In this document: piece after piece, positions 1 through 9,652 of the stretch
Layout: each line of letters begins with the position of its first letter
Position numbering within the stretch: the first letter of the stretch is position 1
Assembly (NCBI GenBank): GCA_020403265.1
Contig: JADBXZ010000051.1
Coordinates: 93,839-157,838 of the forward strand
Length of the DNA: 64,000 nucleotides
Reading direction: 5' to 3'
Source of the DNA: Bacteroidota bacterium
GTDB taxonomy: Bacteria > Bacteroidota > Bacteroidia > B-17B0 > Aurantibacillaceae
The notes under the pieces: model-generated
Database searches by the model: none
What the model saw: the letters and a program-made list of their open reading frames with translations, nothing else
Told to the model about the DNA's origin: nothing
Program-made: the position numbers and the translations under genes

Positions 1-1114
1 TAGGGTTGTCTAATTTAATGACGGGCTCAAAATTTATTTTCTTTGTTAACGTATTGCAATAACTTAAACAATTGGAAGCATCATCATTTTTATAAAAGTC
101 CAATTCAAGGTTAATGTTGTCTTCACTCAATGAACCAGTTAATGCTTGAACTTTAAATAAGTATTTATCTTCCACTTTCTTTACACCCGGTTTCATTAAT
201 TTTTGATTGCTAATAAGTAATTTAAATTCTTGCTGATCTAATAATGCACCGGTTGTATCTAACTTTATATAATACCCTAGTAATTGGTTGGGTAATTTTG
301 GGGTAATTATAGGCGAATATGCTTCTGTTGCTGATTGCACGAGTTTTTGACCAATCATTACAAACGAAGTAGACAAAGTATCAAACAATAATTTACCGCT
401 CGAATAAAATGAATTATCACTGGAGATTTTGTTCGCGTGTAATAACTTTCCTGAATTAGCATTTATCTGTAACAACCACTGTCCGGCCTTTTTACCGGAA
501 TTGATATTAACATAACAAAATAAAATATCGAACTTCACATCGATAATTTTAATAGACTGAATAAATTTCCTTTCGAAGGGGAACTGCCAAACAACCTCAT
601 ATTTATTAATTTTTGTGGGATCAATAGCCTTATACTTGTGTAAAAAAAAGTTATTACCGGCGCTATCCGTATTTTTTTTAATTGTGTATAAAAAAGAACC
701 TAAATGATAGTAATCATGTGCAAACAAACTCAACGCATTAATCGTTGTTACAAACTCATTTTCGCTGGAAGAAACAAGTTTTAATTTTTTTGTGAATCGA
801 TATACACTCACTTTAGTTGATTTCTGTTCCTGAACGAATACGTTCAAATGATCACTTAAAGTATCTAATTCAACAAAAGATAAAGGTTTAGTTGTTTTTA
901 ATTCAACCTGTACGCTATCCATTAATTTTAACTGGGGGCTTAATTGATAAACTTTTAAACTTGTACTTTTTAACTGTTGAATTCCTGCAATGTAAACCTT
1001 TGAAGAATATAGAATGTGTTTAGCAGAAATAATTGGCAAATCAATTGATTGCGCATCCATAAAAGCAGCAGCAGTTGTGAGAATAAAAAAAACTATGCTT
1101 TTGAATTTATCCAC
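1..1114 (-). CDS. Secreted protein of unknown function, 3' end beyond window
   Basis: The reading frame is open from a GTG at 1114 to the left edge (371 codons plus one base), so the C-terminus is missing. The first 22 or so residues form a signal peptide: Lys-rich start, the hydrophobic run IVFFILTTAAAF, then a probable cleavage site after MDAQS. The rest is rich in beta-strand-like alternating hydrophobics with no motif I recognise; it could be a propeller-like secreted protein. I chose GTG because the next ATG (M19) would remove the signal core, and because the GTG shares its first G with the TAG stop of the upstream MFS gene, which implies translational coupling. Function unknown. Confidence 0.75.
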   Translation of the reverse strand, partial: MDKFKSIVFFILTTAAAFMDAQSIDLPIISAKHILYSSKVYIAGIQQLKSTSLKVYQLSPQLKLMDSVQVELKTTKPLSFVELDTLSDHLNVFVQEQKSTKVSVYRFTKKLKLVSSSENEFVTTINALSLFAHDYYHLGSFLYTIKKNTDSAGNNFFLHKYKAIDPTKINKYEVVWQFPFERKFIQSIKIIDVKFDILFCYVNINSGKKAGQWLLQINANSGKLLHANKISSDNSFYSSGKLLFDTLSTSFVMIGQKLVQSATEAYSPIITPKLPNQLLGYYIKLDTTGALLDQQEFKLLISNQKLMKPGVKKVEDKYLFKVQALTGSLSEDNINLELDFYKNDDASNCLSYCNTLTKKINFEPVIKLDNP

Positions 1115-2373
1115 TATTTTTCAATTAGACCCTGATCCTCGCGCTTAGTATAATCTAAAATTAAAAAATAATACATTATTACACCAAACGCGTACAATAA
1201 ACTGGTGATTAAGAAAATATTGACGAATTGAAACTGATGTGCAAATAAAATCTTGACCATAATACCGCTGATTACCCAGCTTCCGCTCCATATAGCCGCT
1301 GTTAAGGCGCTTGTTATTTCCCGATTTTCTTTACCAACATAATTTAAAACCAACTCAGTTGTCATTGGGCCTGCCATATTCATTAAGGGCTGCCTTAAAA
1401 GATAACAAACAGCTGCAATAACAACAGCAACTGAATATTGATTGTAAAATTGAGTAGTGGCCAAGGCAACCAAACTGATGACAGCAAGGGATTGAGTAGT
1501 TGGAATTGCAACTTTGTACCCAATATTTTGTTTAATTTTAGGGACTAATAAAGACCCATAAGCTACTAACAAAGCGGCAATTGCACTTAACACCGAAAAA
1601 GAACCTTTATCAAGATGATGCACATCATTAAAAAATAAACTAATAAACGGAATCGTTAAGCCGGCACCGGTAGCAATAATGAGCGTTGGAACAAGTGCTT
1701 TAATAATAAGCTTCCAATCCGTTTTTTGATTTACTTTATTGTCAATTGTCTTATCATCTTCAACAATTTCGGTGTATTTAACTGATTTAAACAGATAGAG
1801 ACAACCACCAAAACCGAGAACAGAGAAAAGAATTAAAACAAAATGTTCATCAAAAAGTGCCGGGTTCAAGTAATCTAAAACTGCAATGATTACACTACTC
1901 ACAATACTTCCAAAACTCCAGGTACTATAACTCAAACTAATGGCAGCCGTATGATTCTCTTTTTTAGAATTTCTTAAAATGTAAGGAGATACCGGAATCT
2001 GCATAAATGTGAAGCTCGCACCCCATAAGAACAATAGAACTAAAGACAATGCTTTAATTTTCAGGGAAAATGACAAAACACTTAATAAGCCAAACAACGG
2101 AACACAAACGTTTGAAATAATGAACAAGGGCATCATCCTTCTTCCCTTTATAAATTTACCTAAAGGCCATGCTAAAATAAATACGCCCAAAAATCGGAAT
2201 GTTAAAAATAATGCAATTTCCTCATTCGTATAATTCTCTTTTGCTAAATAGAGTGGCAGAACAACCATGAAGGTGGCGTTAACCATTTGAATAAAAAACT
2301 CAGAGATGACCACATTTATAATTGGTTTTTCAAGAACACTAAATTCCTTTAATACTGTGGATAAATTAAGCAT
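1114..2373 (-). CDS. Major facilitator superfamily transporter
   Basis: A 419-residue inner-membrane protein with about twelve hydrophobic segments in two halves, separated by a charged central loop (near residues 205-220, with EDDKTIDNK). Length and layout fit a 12-TM MFS permease; the loop GKFIKGRRMM between TM2 and TM3 resembles the MFS motif A position. The substrate cannot be told from sequence. Its start overlaps the end of miaA by 8 bp and its stop overlaps the start of the following secreted-protein gene, so the three genes are probably one transcript. Confidence 0.85.
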   Translation of the reverse strand: MLNLSTVLKEFSVLEKPIINVVISEFFIQMVNATFMVVLPLYLAKENYTNEEIALFLTFRFLGVFILAWPLGKFIKGRRMMPLFIISNVCVPLFGLLSVLSFSLKIKALSLVLLFLWGASFTFMQIPVSPYILRNSKKENHTAAISLSYSTWSFGSIVSSVIIAVLDYLNPALFDEHFVLILFSVLGFGGCLYLFKSVKYTEIVEDDKTIDNKVNQKTDWKLIIKALVPTLIIATGAGLTIPFISLFFNDVHHLDKGSFSVLSAIAALLVAYGSLLVPKIKQNIGYKVAIPTTQSLAVISLVALATTQFYNQYSVAVVIAAVCYLLRQPLMNMAGPMTTELVLNYVGKENREITSALTAAIWSGSWVISGIMVKILFAHQFQFVNIFLITSLLYAFGVIMYYFLILDYTKREDQGLIEK

Positions 2374-3283
2374 GCTGAATTTTTAAATTGATGTATCGAA
2401 CAATTCCATCCAAATCTTCGGGGTGAAATGTATTAAAATTGCCTTTATTATTAAACCAGGTCAATTGTCGTTTAGCGTAATTGCGGGTATGCTGCTTTAT
2501 TTTATCAACAGCCTCAGCAAGCGTACATTCACCATCCAAATAGGCAAACAGTTCCTTATAACCAACTGTTTTAAGCGCATTGTAATTTTTATACCCAACT
2601 AAATTTTTCACCTCATCCAATAATCCTTTCTGCATCATGTCATCAACACGTTGATTAATTCTTTTATAAAGCGCATCTCGCTCCATATTTAAAAGCAAGT
2701 TAATTGAAGTAAAAGAATGACTTTGAACTTGACTCTTCAAATAGGAAGAAAATGGTTTGCCTGTGTGTGTAATAATCTCCAAAGCTCTAATAACCCTCTG
2801 CGGATTTTTTATATCAATAGATTTAGCATAAACAGGATCTTTTTCCAAAAGCATCTCGACTAAAACCTGTAATCCCTTCTTTTCATGAATAACATTTAAA
2901 TTTTCTCTAATATTAATGGGAACCTCATCAAATTCATCAACCCCATTTAATAATGCATTGATGTATAAACCGCTTCCTCCAACCAAAATTAACACTTCAT
3001 GGGTTTCGAATAATTTATGAATCAAATTTCGTGCATCATTTGCAAAATGTCCGGCGCCATATAATTCAGTTACATTTTTTGTATTCATGAAATAATGCTC
3101 AACTTCCTTTAACTCTTCATTTGTTGGCTTGGCGGTTCCAATATTTAACTCTTTGTAAAACTGTCTTGAATCGGCATTTAAAACAACTGTTTTGAATAAT
3201 TTTGCTAACTTGATAGAAACAGCTGTTTTACCTACCGCAGTTGGTCCTGCAATAACTACAAGGTACTTTTTCTGCGAGTCCAT
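2366..3283 (-). CDS. miaA: tRNA dimethylallyltransferase MiaA
   Basis: MiaA transfers a dimethylallyl group from DMAPP to N6 of A37 in tRNAs that read codons starting with U. The 305-residue protein has the family P-loop GPTAVGKT near residues 13-20, the substrate motif NADSRQFYKELNIGTAKP near 36-53, the GGSGLYINALL segment near 102-112, and the C-terminal TRNYAKRQLTWFNN motif. Length is normal. It is the first gene of a leftward group with the MFS transporter and is divergent from the O-acetylation module. Identification is secure. Confidence 0.97.
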   Translation of the reverse strand: MDSQKKYLVVIAGPTAVGKTAVSIKLAKLFKTVVLNADSRQFYKELNIGTAKPTNEELKEVEHYFMNTKNVTELYGAGHFANDARNLIHKLFETHEVLILVGGSGLYINALLNGVDEFDEVPINIRENLNVIHEKKGLQVLVEMLLEKDPVYAKSIDIKNPQRVIRALEIITHTGKPFSSYLKSQVQSHSFTSINLLLNMERDALYKRINQRVDDMMQKGLLDEVKNLVGYKNYNALKTVGYKELFAYLDGECTLAEAVDKIKQHTRNYAKRQLTWFNNKGNFNTFHPEDLDGIVRYINLKIQHA

Positions 3284-3378
3284 TGCTCAAATTTACTACG
3301 ATTTTATTCAAGTATCCATGTGCAAAACTCTTTTTACACACCGGAAAATGTTTGTAATGAACTTTTATTTTTACCATA

Positions 3379-4848
3379 ATGTATAAACCAATACATACGT
3401 GGTTATTCACTATTAGCATATTATTAATTTTAAGCTTATTAAGCGTCATTTTCCCGGAAAATGGTTGCCAAATAGGCCAATTTAATCTTCGTTATCCTTC
3501 CATACAAAGTTTGTTTGGAGAACAAGCCGAAAAAAAAGATATCAGCAAAATACTTGCTGCGGCAGATTCTATCAATGAATCAAAGGAAAAGCAAATAACC
3601 TCAGATACAAATACTATAGCAAAAGATACCTTAACCAAAATAAATTACACATCGATTACGCTAAAAGACAGTGCAGTTAAATTGAATACAAATTTACAGT
3701 TCAGAAACAGAGCCAGCTTATCTAAATTTTTTGATGCTTTACTGGAACTGAAACAAAATCCCAAATCCATCAGGGTGCTTCATTACGGAGATAGTCAAAT
3801 CGAAGGAGATCGCATTACTGATTACTTAAGACAAAAATGGCAAGGACAGTTTGGTGGTAATGGCCCGGGGTTATTATCACTAATGCCTGTTAGCCAGAGT
3901 GCGGGTTGTAAAGTAACCTATAGCAAGGGATGGGATAAATTTGGCGCATTTTTATCCAAAGATAAACGACTTAAACATTCTAATTATGGTGTCATGATTA
4001 ATTTCAACAGGTTTACGCCTGTAAAATCTGTTACTGATAGCACGCCATTAACTTCCGTCAACATAAACTTAGTTATCAATAAAAATGCGGGAAGTAGTTA
4101 TGTTAACTATAACCGATTAAAACTATTTTACGGCGGTGCAATTAAAAAAACCTGGTGCGAATTTTATGATGGACCTGCATTAATTAGTGCTGATAGTTTA
4201 GTAGAAGGCGGAAGTTTTAATATTAAAAGTTACAACGTCTCCAACACATTAAATCACCAGTTTAAATTTACCGGGCAAGATAGCCCGGATTTTTATGGAA
4301 TTTCCTTAGAAAGTGATAATGGTGTAATAGTTGATAACATAGCTTTACGCGGTAGCAGCGGTACTTTTTTTCATTTGGTTAATAATGGTCAGCTTAAACA
4401 ATTTTACGATTATTTAAATGTTAAGCTGGTTATACTTCAATTCGGTGGTAATGTTTTGCCATCTCTCACTTCCGAAACGAATGCGAATAATTATGCGGAT
4501 TGGATGAGAGGGCAAATAAGTACCTTAAAGAAATTAGTACCAAATGCAAGTATAATTTTTATTGGTCCTGCCGACATGAGCGTTAAAGAAGGCACTGAGT
4601 ACGTTACACACCCAATGTTAGAACCGTTAAGAGATGCCTTAAAAAAGGTGGTATTGGAAACAGATTGTGCTTTTTTTGACATGTATGATTGTATGGGTGG
4701 TAAAAACAGCATGCCAAGTTGGGTTGAACAAAAGTATGCTGCAACAGATTACATCCACTTTAGCCCACAAGGCGCAAGAAAAATAGCTACACTGCTTTAT
4801 AGTGCAATTAATAATGAGTTGATTTTACATTTAAAAAGCAAAAAATAA
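3379..4848 (+). CDS. SGNH/GDSL hydrolase-like protein of an O-acetylation module
   Basis: 489 residues with one N-terminal membrane anchor (about residues 8-25) and a low-complexity linker to about 100, then an SGNH fold. Visible blocks are HYGDSQIEGD (block I, Ser139), LQFGGNV (block III-like, with Asn) and DYIHFSPQGA (block V, Asp457/His460). The catalytic Ser, Asp and His are all present. In AlgJ/AlgX-like systems such proteins pass acetyl groups from a membrane acyltransferase to a polysaccharide in the periplasm. The stop overlaps the next start (TAATG), and the following two genes are a second SGNH protein and an MBOAT, which supports this role. The polysaccharide acted on is unknown. 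Confidence 0.8.
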   Translation: MYKPIHTWLFTISILLILSLLSVIFPENGCQIGQFNLRYPSIQSLFGEQAEKKDISKILAAADSINESKEKQITSDTNTIAKDTLTKINYTSITLKDSAVKLNTNLQFRNRASLSKFFDALLELKQNPKSIRVLHYGDSQIEGDRITDYLRQKWQGQFGGNGPGLLSLMPVSQSAGCKVTYSKGWDKFGAFLSKDKRLKHSNYGVMINFNRFTPVKSVTDSTPLTSVNINLVINKNAGSSYVNYNRLKLFYGGAIKKTWCEFYDGPALISADSLVEGGSFNIKSYNVSNTLNHQFKFTGQDSPDFYGISLESDNGVIVDNIALRGSSGTFFHLVNNGQLKQFYDYLNVKLVILQFGGNVLPSLTSETNANNYADWMRGQISTLKKLVPNASIIFIGPADMSVKEGTEYVTHPMLEPLRDALKKVVLETDCAFFDMYDCMGGKNSMPSWVEQKYAATDYIHFSPQGARKIATLLYSAINNELILHLKSKK

Positions 4849-6056
4849 TGAAATTCCTGATCACTACACTACTTACCATTTCACTTGCTTTTTCGTCAAT
4901 AGCACAAGAAAAAACATACCCATTTATTAATTATAAAGCAAACAAAATCAATTATGGCAAGGATAGCAGCAGTTATTTAAAGCTATTTAAGAAAATGCAT
5001 CAGCAGTTGAATAAAAAAGGACATCCAATTGTTGTTGCTCATATCGGCGGATCACACGTTCAAGGCGGCACCTGGTCTAATGCATTCCATAGTAATTTAG
5101 AAAACTATTTCAACACAAAAGGTGGAGGTTACTTTGTATTTCCTCATCAAATTATAAAAACAAACAGCCCAATTTTTGCAGCCTCACATACAAATGGAAA
5201 ATGGTTAAAATGCAGAAGTGTTACTAAAGGATTTTGTTTGCCCTTAGGTATGGCAGGTTACAGCGCAAAAACGAATGACAGTAGCTGTAATTTTTCAATA
5301 AACCTTACCAAATTTGCTGTATGCAAAGGTTTTAATGTCGTTAGGGTGTATCATAATTTTAATCCATCTTTTAGTTTTAATATTATTAAATCTTCAGCAG
5401 GTAATATAGATAGAACAGAAAAACTTGCCGAGGGCTATACTGAGTTTAAACTTGAAAATTTAAAAGACAGCATTGCTTTTGAATTAATAAGAAAAGATAC
5501 AATCCAAAAAGATTTTATTTTATATGGCTTTAGTTTAAAGGATGATACAAAAACAGGTATTTATTTGGCAAGCCTAGGAGCTAATGGCGCATCAAGCTCT
5601 TCATTCTTAAGATGCACCTACTTTGAACCTCAACTTAAAACACTTAAGCCGGATTTGGTTATCATTTCGCTTGGTGTTAATGACACACAATCTAAAGGTT
5701 TTGAAGCAGACGACTATATAGAAAACTATGATAGCCTCATTACCATGATAAAAAATGTAAACCCTGATGTAGCCATTTTATTAACAACAACTACCGACAA
5801 TTATATTAAACGCCGTACAGCTAATAAGCGATCTATAACCGCAAGATCTGCCATGTTTGAATTGATGCATAAACATAAAATTGCCGTATGGGACATGTTT
5901 GAATTTATGGGCGGATACAAGTCAATACCGAAATGGTACAAGGCGGGTTTAGCTGCGCGCGACAGGGTACACTTTAACAGTAGAGGTTACAACATTATGG
6001 GTGAATACATGTACAGAGCCTTTATTCAATCATATCAAGCAAATACACCACATTGA
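4848..6056 (+). CDS. Second SGNH-like protein of the O-acetylation module
   Basis: 402 residues with a clear signal peptide (cleavage near SSIAQ-E, residue 20) and no later membrane segment, so probably periplasmic. SGNH-like blocks are HIGGSHVQGG (Ser69), ISLGVNDTQ (block III with Asn) and RDRVHFNSRG (Asp372/His375). Block I reads GGS rather than GDS; the nucleophile is kept, but the residue before it is altered relative to its neighbour. It may be an acetyltransferase of the AlgX/AlgJ kind with changed chemistry, or a carbohydrate-binding partner. It is coupled at both ends (TAATG upstream, TTGA downstream). Confidence 0.75.
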   Translation: MKFLITTLLTISLAFSSIAQEKTYPFINYKANKINYGKDSSSYLKLFKKMHQQLNKKGHPIVVAHIGGSHVQGGTWSNAFHSNLENYFNTKGGGYFVFPHQIIKTNSPIFAASHTNGKWLKCRSVTKGFCLPLGMAGYSAKTNDSSCNFSINLTKFAVCKGFNVVRVYHNFNPSFSFNIIKSSAGNIDRTEKLAEGYTEFKLENLKDSIAFELIRKDTIQKDFILYGFSLKDDTKTGIYLASLGANGASSSSFLRCTYFEPQLKTLKPDLVIISLGVNDTQSKGFEADDYIENYDSLITMIKNVNPDVAILLTTTTDNYIKRRTANKRSITARSAMFELMHKHKIAVWDMFEFMGGYKSIPKWYKAGLAARDRVHFNSRGYNIMGEYMYRAFIQSYQANTPH

Positions 6057-7708
6057 TAGATTCGTTTATAAATATTTTAAAATACAATCAGAGTAAGCCA
6101 ATTCTGTTTACTCAGTTATTCTTCTGGGGATTTTTTGTGCTGGTACTATTCATCTATTCATTTATCTATAAAAATAATAAAGCTCGAACAACCTTTCTTT
6201 TCTTAACCAGTTTATACTTTTATTTTAAAACCAGTGGTTTATTTATTCTACTACTTTTGTTTACAATCATCAACGATTATTACCTCGGTAAAAAAATCGC
6301 TGCAAGTTCCAATCAGCAGCAAAAAAAACGTCTTTTAATCATAAGTGTTTGTTGTAATTTGTTCTTTTTATGTTTTTTTAAATATGCCTATTTCTTTACG
6401 CAAAGTTACAACCAAATAGTCGGCACTGATTATGCCTTCTTCAATCACTTTGCACAATTATCAAATATTACACTTAATACAACTTTTAGATTAGATAATG
6501 TGCTACCTGCTATTGGTGTTTCTTTTTTCACGTTTCAGAGTTTAAGTTATACGATAGATTTATATAGAAGTAAGATTTCACCGGTTAAATCACTAATTGA
6601 TTATGGCTTTTTTGTGTGTTTTTTTCCACATTTAGTTGCAGGTCCAATTGTTAAAGCCAATGAGTTCATTCATCAAATCTACCAACCCTATCAATTAAGA
6701 ACACAAGAATTTGGTATGGCTTTATTTTTAATTCTTAATGGCTTTGGAAAAAAAATAGTTGCAGATTATTTGGCAGTTAATCTAATTGATAAAATATTTA
6801 TTAATCCAAATTATTATAGTGGTTTAGAAGTTGTTTTTGGCATTTTTGGTTATAGTCTCCAAATTTACATGGATTTTAGTGGTTACACGGATATGGCCAT
6901 TGGCGTAGCACTTTTGTTTGGTTACAGATTAAAAACAAATTTTAATTCGCCTTACAAAGCAACAAGTACCAGTGAATTTTGGAAAAGATGGCACATCTCA
7001 CTTTCATCATGGTTGCAAGAGTATTTGTACATTCCACTTGGCGGAAACAAAAAAGGTACAGTTGGTTCCTACATCTGTATTGCCTTTATAGGTTTAATAA
7101 TGGTTTTACTAAGCGGGAAACTATGGTTACTGTTTGTATTAATCATTTCCGGAATTACTATTGCATTATTTTATTATAAGTTTCCTGCGTTTAAACAACA
7201 GATTAATACTAATGTAAATTTAATGGTAACCATGCTTTTGGGCGGACTATGGCATGGCAGTAGTTGGCTTTTTTTAATCTGGGGCGGTTTAAACGGATTA
7301 GGTTTAATTATTCATAAATACTGGCAAAAAATTTCGCCCTTCAAAAACAGTGAGAGTTACTTCGTGAAATTTATTTTAATGTTGGTAACCTTAACCTTTA
7401 TTAGCTTTACGCGTATTTTTTTTAGAAGCAGTGATTTAGAAACCGTATCTACTCTCATTAGCAGAATAGAAAATCAATTTGGTTTGAACCTGTTTTTTGA
7501 CATTATAACCGGCTACTGGCCTGTTATGACTGCATTATTTCTTGGATATCTTATTCACTGGATTCCGGAAAAATATAAAATAAAATATAGAACATGGTTT
7601 AGCTCACAACCAATTTATATCATGGGACTAATTACGGTAATTTTTATTTTCCTGATGTATCAATTAATGAGCAGTGAAATGCAACCCTTCATCTATTTTC
7701 AATTTTAG
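6053..7708 (+). CDS. MBOAT family O-acyltransferase, AlgI-like
   Basis: A 551-residue multi-pass membrane protein of the AlgI/DltB type, which moves acyl groups across the inner membrane. Family features are the GVSFFTFQSLSYTIDLYR segment near 155-172, the FKRWHISLSSWLQEYLYIPLGG block (which reads FWKRWHISLS here) near 307-330, and GGLWHGSSW with the presumed catalytic His401. The start is TTG at 6053, overlapping the TGA of the previous gene as TTGA; no ATG is available until well into the conserved region, so TTG is forced. Together with the two SGNH proteins it forms a complete extracytoplasmic O-acetylation unit. Confidence 0.9.
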   Translation: MIDSFINILKYNQSKPILFTQLFFWGFFVLVLFIYSFIYKNNKARTTFLFLTSLYFYFKTSGLFILLLLFTIINDYYLGKKIAASSNQQQKKRLLIISVCCNLFFLCFFKYAYFFTQSYNQIVGTDYAFFNHFAQLSNITLNTTFRLDNVLPAIGVSFFTFQSLSYTIDLYRSKISPVKSLIDYGFFVCFFPHLVAGPIVKANEFIHQIYQPYQLRTQEFGMALFLILNGFGKKIVADYLAVNLIDKIFINPNYYSGLEVVFGIFGYSLQIYMDFSGYTDMAIGVALLFGYRLKTNFNSPYKATSTSEFWKRWHISLSSWLQEYLYIPLGGNKKGTVGSYICIAFIGLIMVLLSGKLWLLFVLIISGITIALFYYKFPAFKQQINTNVNLMVTMLLGGLWHGSSWLFLIWGGLNGLGLIIHKYWQKISPFKNSESYFVKFILMLVTLTFISFTRIFFRSSDLETVSTLISRIENQFGLNLFFDIITGYWPVMTALFLGYLIHWIPEKYKIKYRTWFSSQPIYIMGLITVIFIFLMYQLMSSEMQPFIYFQF

Positions 7709-7722
7709 TTTATTTTGAAATT

Positions 7723-7750
7723 GGTGAATTGCATAAAAAATTAATTCACC
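7723..7750 (+). terminator. Possible hairpin terminator after the O-acetylation genes
   Basis: Eight-base arms GGTGAATT and AATTCACC are separated by 12 nt and lie 15 bp after the MBOAT stop. No clean T-run follows, only a pyrimidine-rich CTCTCTTT, so intrinsic termination is plausible but weak. Confidence 0.35.
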
Positions 7751-7830
7751 CTCTCTTTGCCCAGCGAAGAGACATTCCATGGCACTTGCATGTATATTAC
7801 CGAAACTAATTACCCATTAATTTATAACGT

Positions 7831-9561
7831 TTATGGCTCTATTACAAACTTTTTATTTGCCAATATTTTTCCTTCGCTTTTTATTTGTAAAAAATAAATG
7901 CCATCCTGTAAATCTTTTACATTAATCTCTTTCCGATAGCCATCGGTATTGTTGTGTGTTAATTCTTCTTCTTTTACTATTTGTCCTAACGCATTCGTAA
8001 GACTGAGCACCTGTTTGCCTAACAGGCCGCTAGTCGAAGTCTGTCCATTCAAACTTTGGCTGCGCTCAGCGTAACCATCATTAATCTCAATATATAAAAT
8101 ATCTCTTGCTGGATTTGGGTAGATGCTAAAACTTTGATTTTTATCAACTAGATTTTTTAAACCAAGGGTTATAGGTGCGAATTTCGTAACAAATGCATTT
8201 CCATTTGATGAATTTAGTACTGTAAATCCCAAATTGAACGTGCTATTTAATATCCTACCAATTGCGTAAAAATAACCATTTGCATCTGAGGTGATATCAT
8301 AAATAAAATTCTGGCCCGTGTTGCCAATTTGTGTGGACTCCAACTCTGTGCCATTTGCAGCATATTTGTTTAGATAAATTGTTTTTAATGCGTTATTGCT
8401 GTATGTTGAATTTGCAAAAGTACAACTGCTGCTGGCAATCAAGCCTACTGTGAGTATTTCATTAGAATTTGTTACAGTAGATTTGTAATAGGTATTTAGG
8501 TATGAACTAGGCGATCCGGAAGAATTAAAAACTTTAAGCCACTGAAAATTCAAATTATTATCAAATTTTGTAATATAGGCATCATAAGCAGCATTACTGG
8601 AAATGCTGCTTGTGCCAATTGCCAAATAATTAGTAAACTCATAGCCGCAAAAAATAATATTATCAGTTTTATCAATCAACACATCATGTACAACAATAGC
8701 ACCATGTGAATTCAGATGTTTAATTAATTGCTGTGTGCCTAAGGCGTCAAACTTTATTATATAAACAAGGCTTTTATTTGGATTATTTTGTAAGGTTGAA
8801 GAGCCAATGGACACGGATGTAGTAGAATTTGATTCGATATAACCAACTAAGAATATATTATTTTGAGCATCAGTATTAATTCTATTGCATTCAAAAATGT
8901 TAGCATTTGATGATTCAATCGTTTTAGACCACATTAAAATACCGGAAGTATTATATTTTAATACAAATGCTATACCAGTTGTGTATGTTTTGATATAGTT
9001 CAAGGCACCTAATGTAAGTGTTGGCGAATTAGAATTTCCACAAATCAGAATATTATTATTAATATCAATTGACAAATCATTAATAGATTCAATATTTGAT
9101 CCTTTAATTGTATTAGTCCATAAGAGATTCCCATTATTATCTAATTTCAAAATAAAACCATCGCTTGAAGCACTTGTGTTACTGAAGGAAGTTGCACCTA
9201 TAGAAATAAGATTACTCATAAAATCGCCTACTATTATCAAATTGTTGTTTAAATCAATTCCTAAATCGGTAATAGTTTCATTTCCAACACCTCCTATAAC
9301 CTTTCCCCAAATAAAAGAACCATTACTATCGTATTTTACAATAATTACATCTGAACCTCCGATTGAATTGAATGTATTTGTAGCGATTGAAAGCGAACCC
9401 GTAAAACTACCAGCAACAAATACATTATCATTGCTATCATTTACAATTTGATGATGAAAAGCTAAATTAGTAATACTGTTTGCCCAAAGCCAATTAAAAT
9501 TTTGGCTGCTTATTTTTAAAACTAGAGTTAAAAATAAGAATAATGGTAATTTTATTTTCAT
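7831..9561 (-). CDS. T9SS-secreted protein with SBBP-type propeller repeats
   Basis: 576 residues: a signal peptide (KIKLPLFLFLTLVLKISSQ), then repeats of about 50 residues of the SBBP/beta-propeller type. Each repeat has a variant of NVFVAGSF, ending in ..FILKLDNNGNLLWTN or similar, and spans roughly 30-450. A T9SS type A sorting domain follows from about SIYPNPARDILYIEIN to the C-terminus (KKFVIEP). The protein is expected to be exported by the Sec and T9SS systems and anchored or released at the surface. Inside the sorting domain a stretch reading YAERSQSLNGQTSTSGLLGK interrupts the usual strand order and coincides with a degenerate palindromic repeat. Ligand unknown. Confidence 0.85.
   Translation of the reverse strand: MKIKLPLFLFLTLVLKISSQNFNWLWANSITNLAFHHQIVNDSNDNVFVAGSFTGSLSIATNTFNSIGGSDVIIVKYDSNGSFIWGKVIGGVGNETITDLGIDLNNNLIIVGDFMSNLISIGATSFSNTSASSDGFILKLDNNGNLLWTNTIKGSNIESINDLSIDINNNILICGNSNSPTLTLGALNYIKTYTTGIAFVLKYNTSGILMWSKTIESSNANIFECNRINTDAQNNIFLVGYIESNSTTSVSIGSSTLQNNPNKSLVYIIKFDALGTQQLIKHLNSHGAIVVHDVLIDKTDNIIFCGYEFTNYLAIGTSSISSNAAYDAYITKFDNNLNFQWLKVFNSSGSPSSYLNTYYKSTVTNSNEILTVGLIASSSCTFANSTYSNNALKTIYLNKYAANGTELESTQIGNTGQNFIYDITSDANGYFYAIGRILNSTFNLGFTVLNSSNGNAFVTKFAPITLGLKNLVDKNQSFSIYPNPARDILYIEINDGYAERSQSLNGQTSTSGLLGKQVLSLTNALGQIVKEEELTHNNTDGYRKEINVKDLQDGIYFLQIKSEGKILANKKFVIEP
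8030..8066. repeat. Degenerate palindromic repeat inside T9SS sorting domain
   Basis: The plus strand contains AGTCGAAGTCTG followed by CTTTGGCTGCGCTCA. The first is the exact reverse complement of part of the MITE hairpin at 25339-25362, and the second matches its 15-nt core at 12 of 15 positions. The order and spacing resemble the double hairpin of the MITE. It is read through in frame by the host gene. Confidence 0.5.
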
Positions 9562-9652
9562 AGCTTTTGTTTTGAATAAATTTAAATACGAACTAATTTT
9601 TGTAAAGTTAAATACTAATAAGTGGTTGATTTTTTTCTATAACTGGCTTCAC

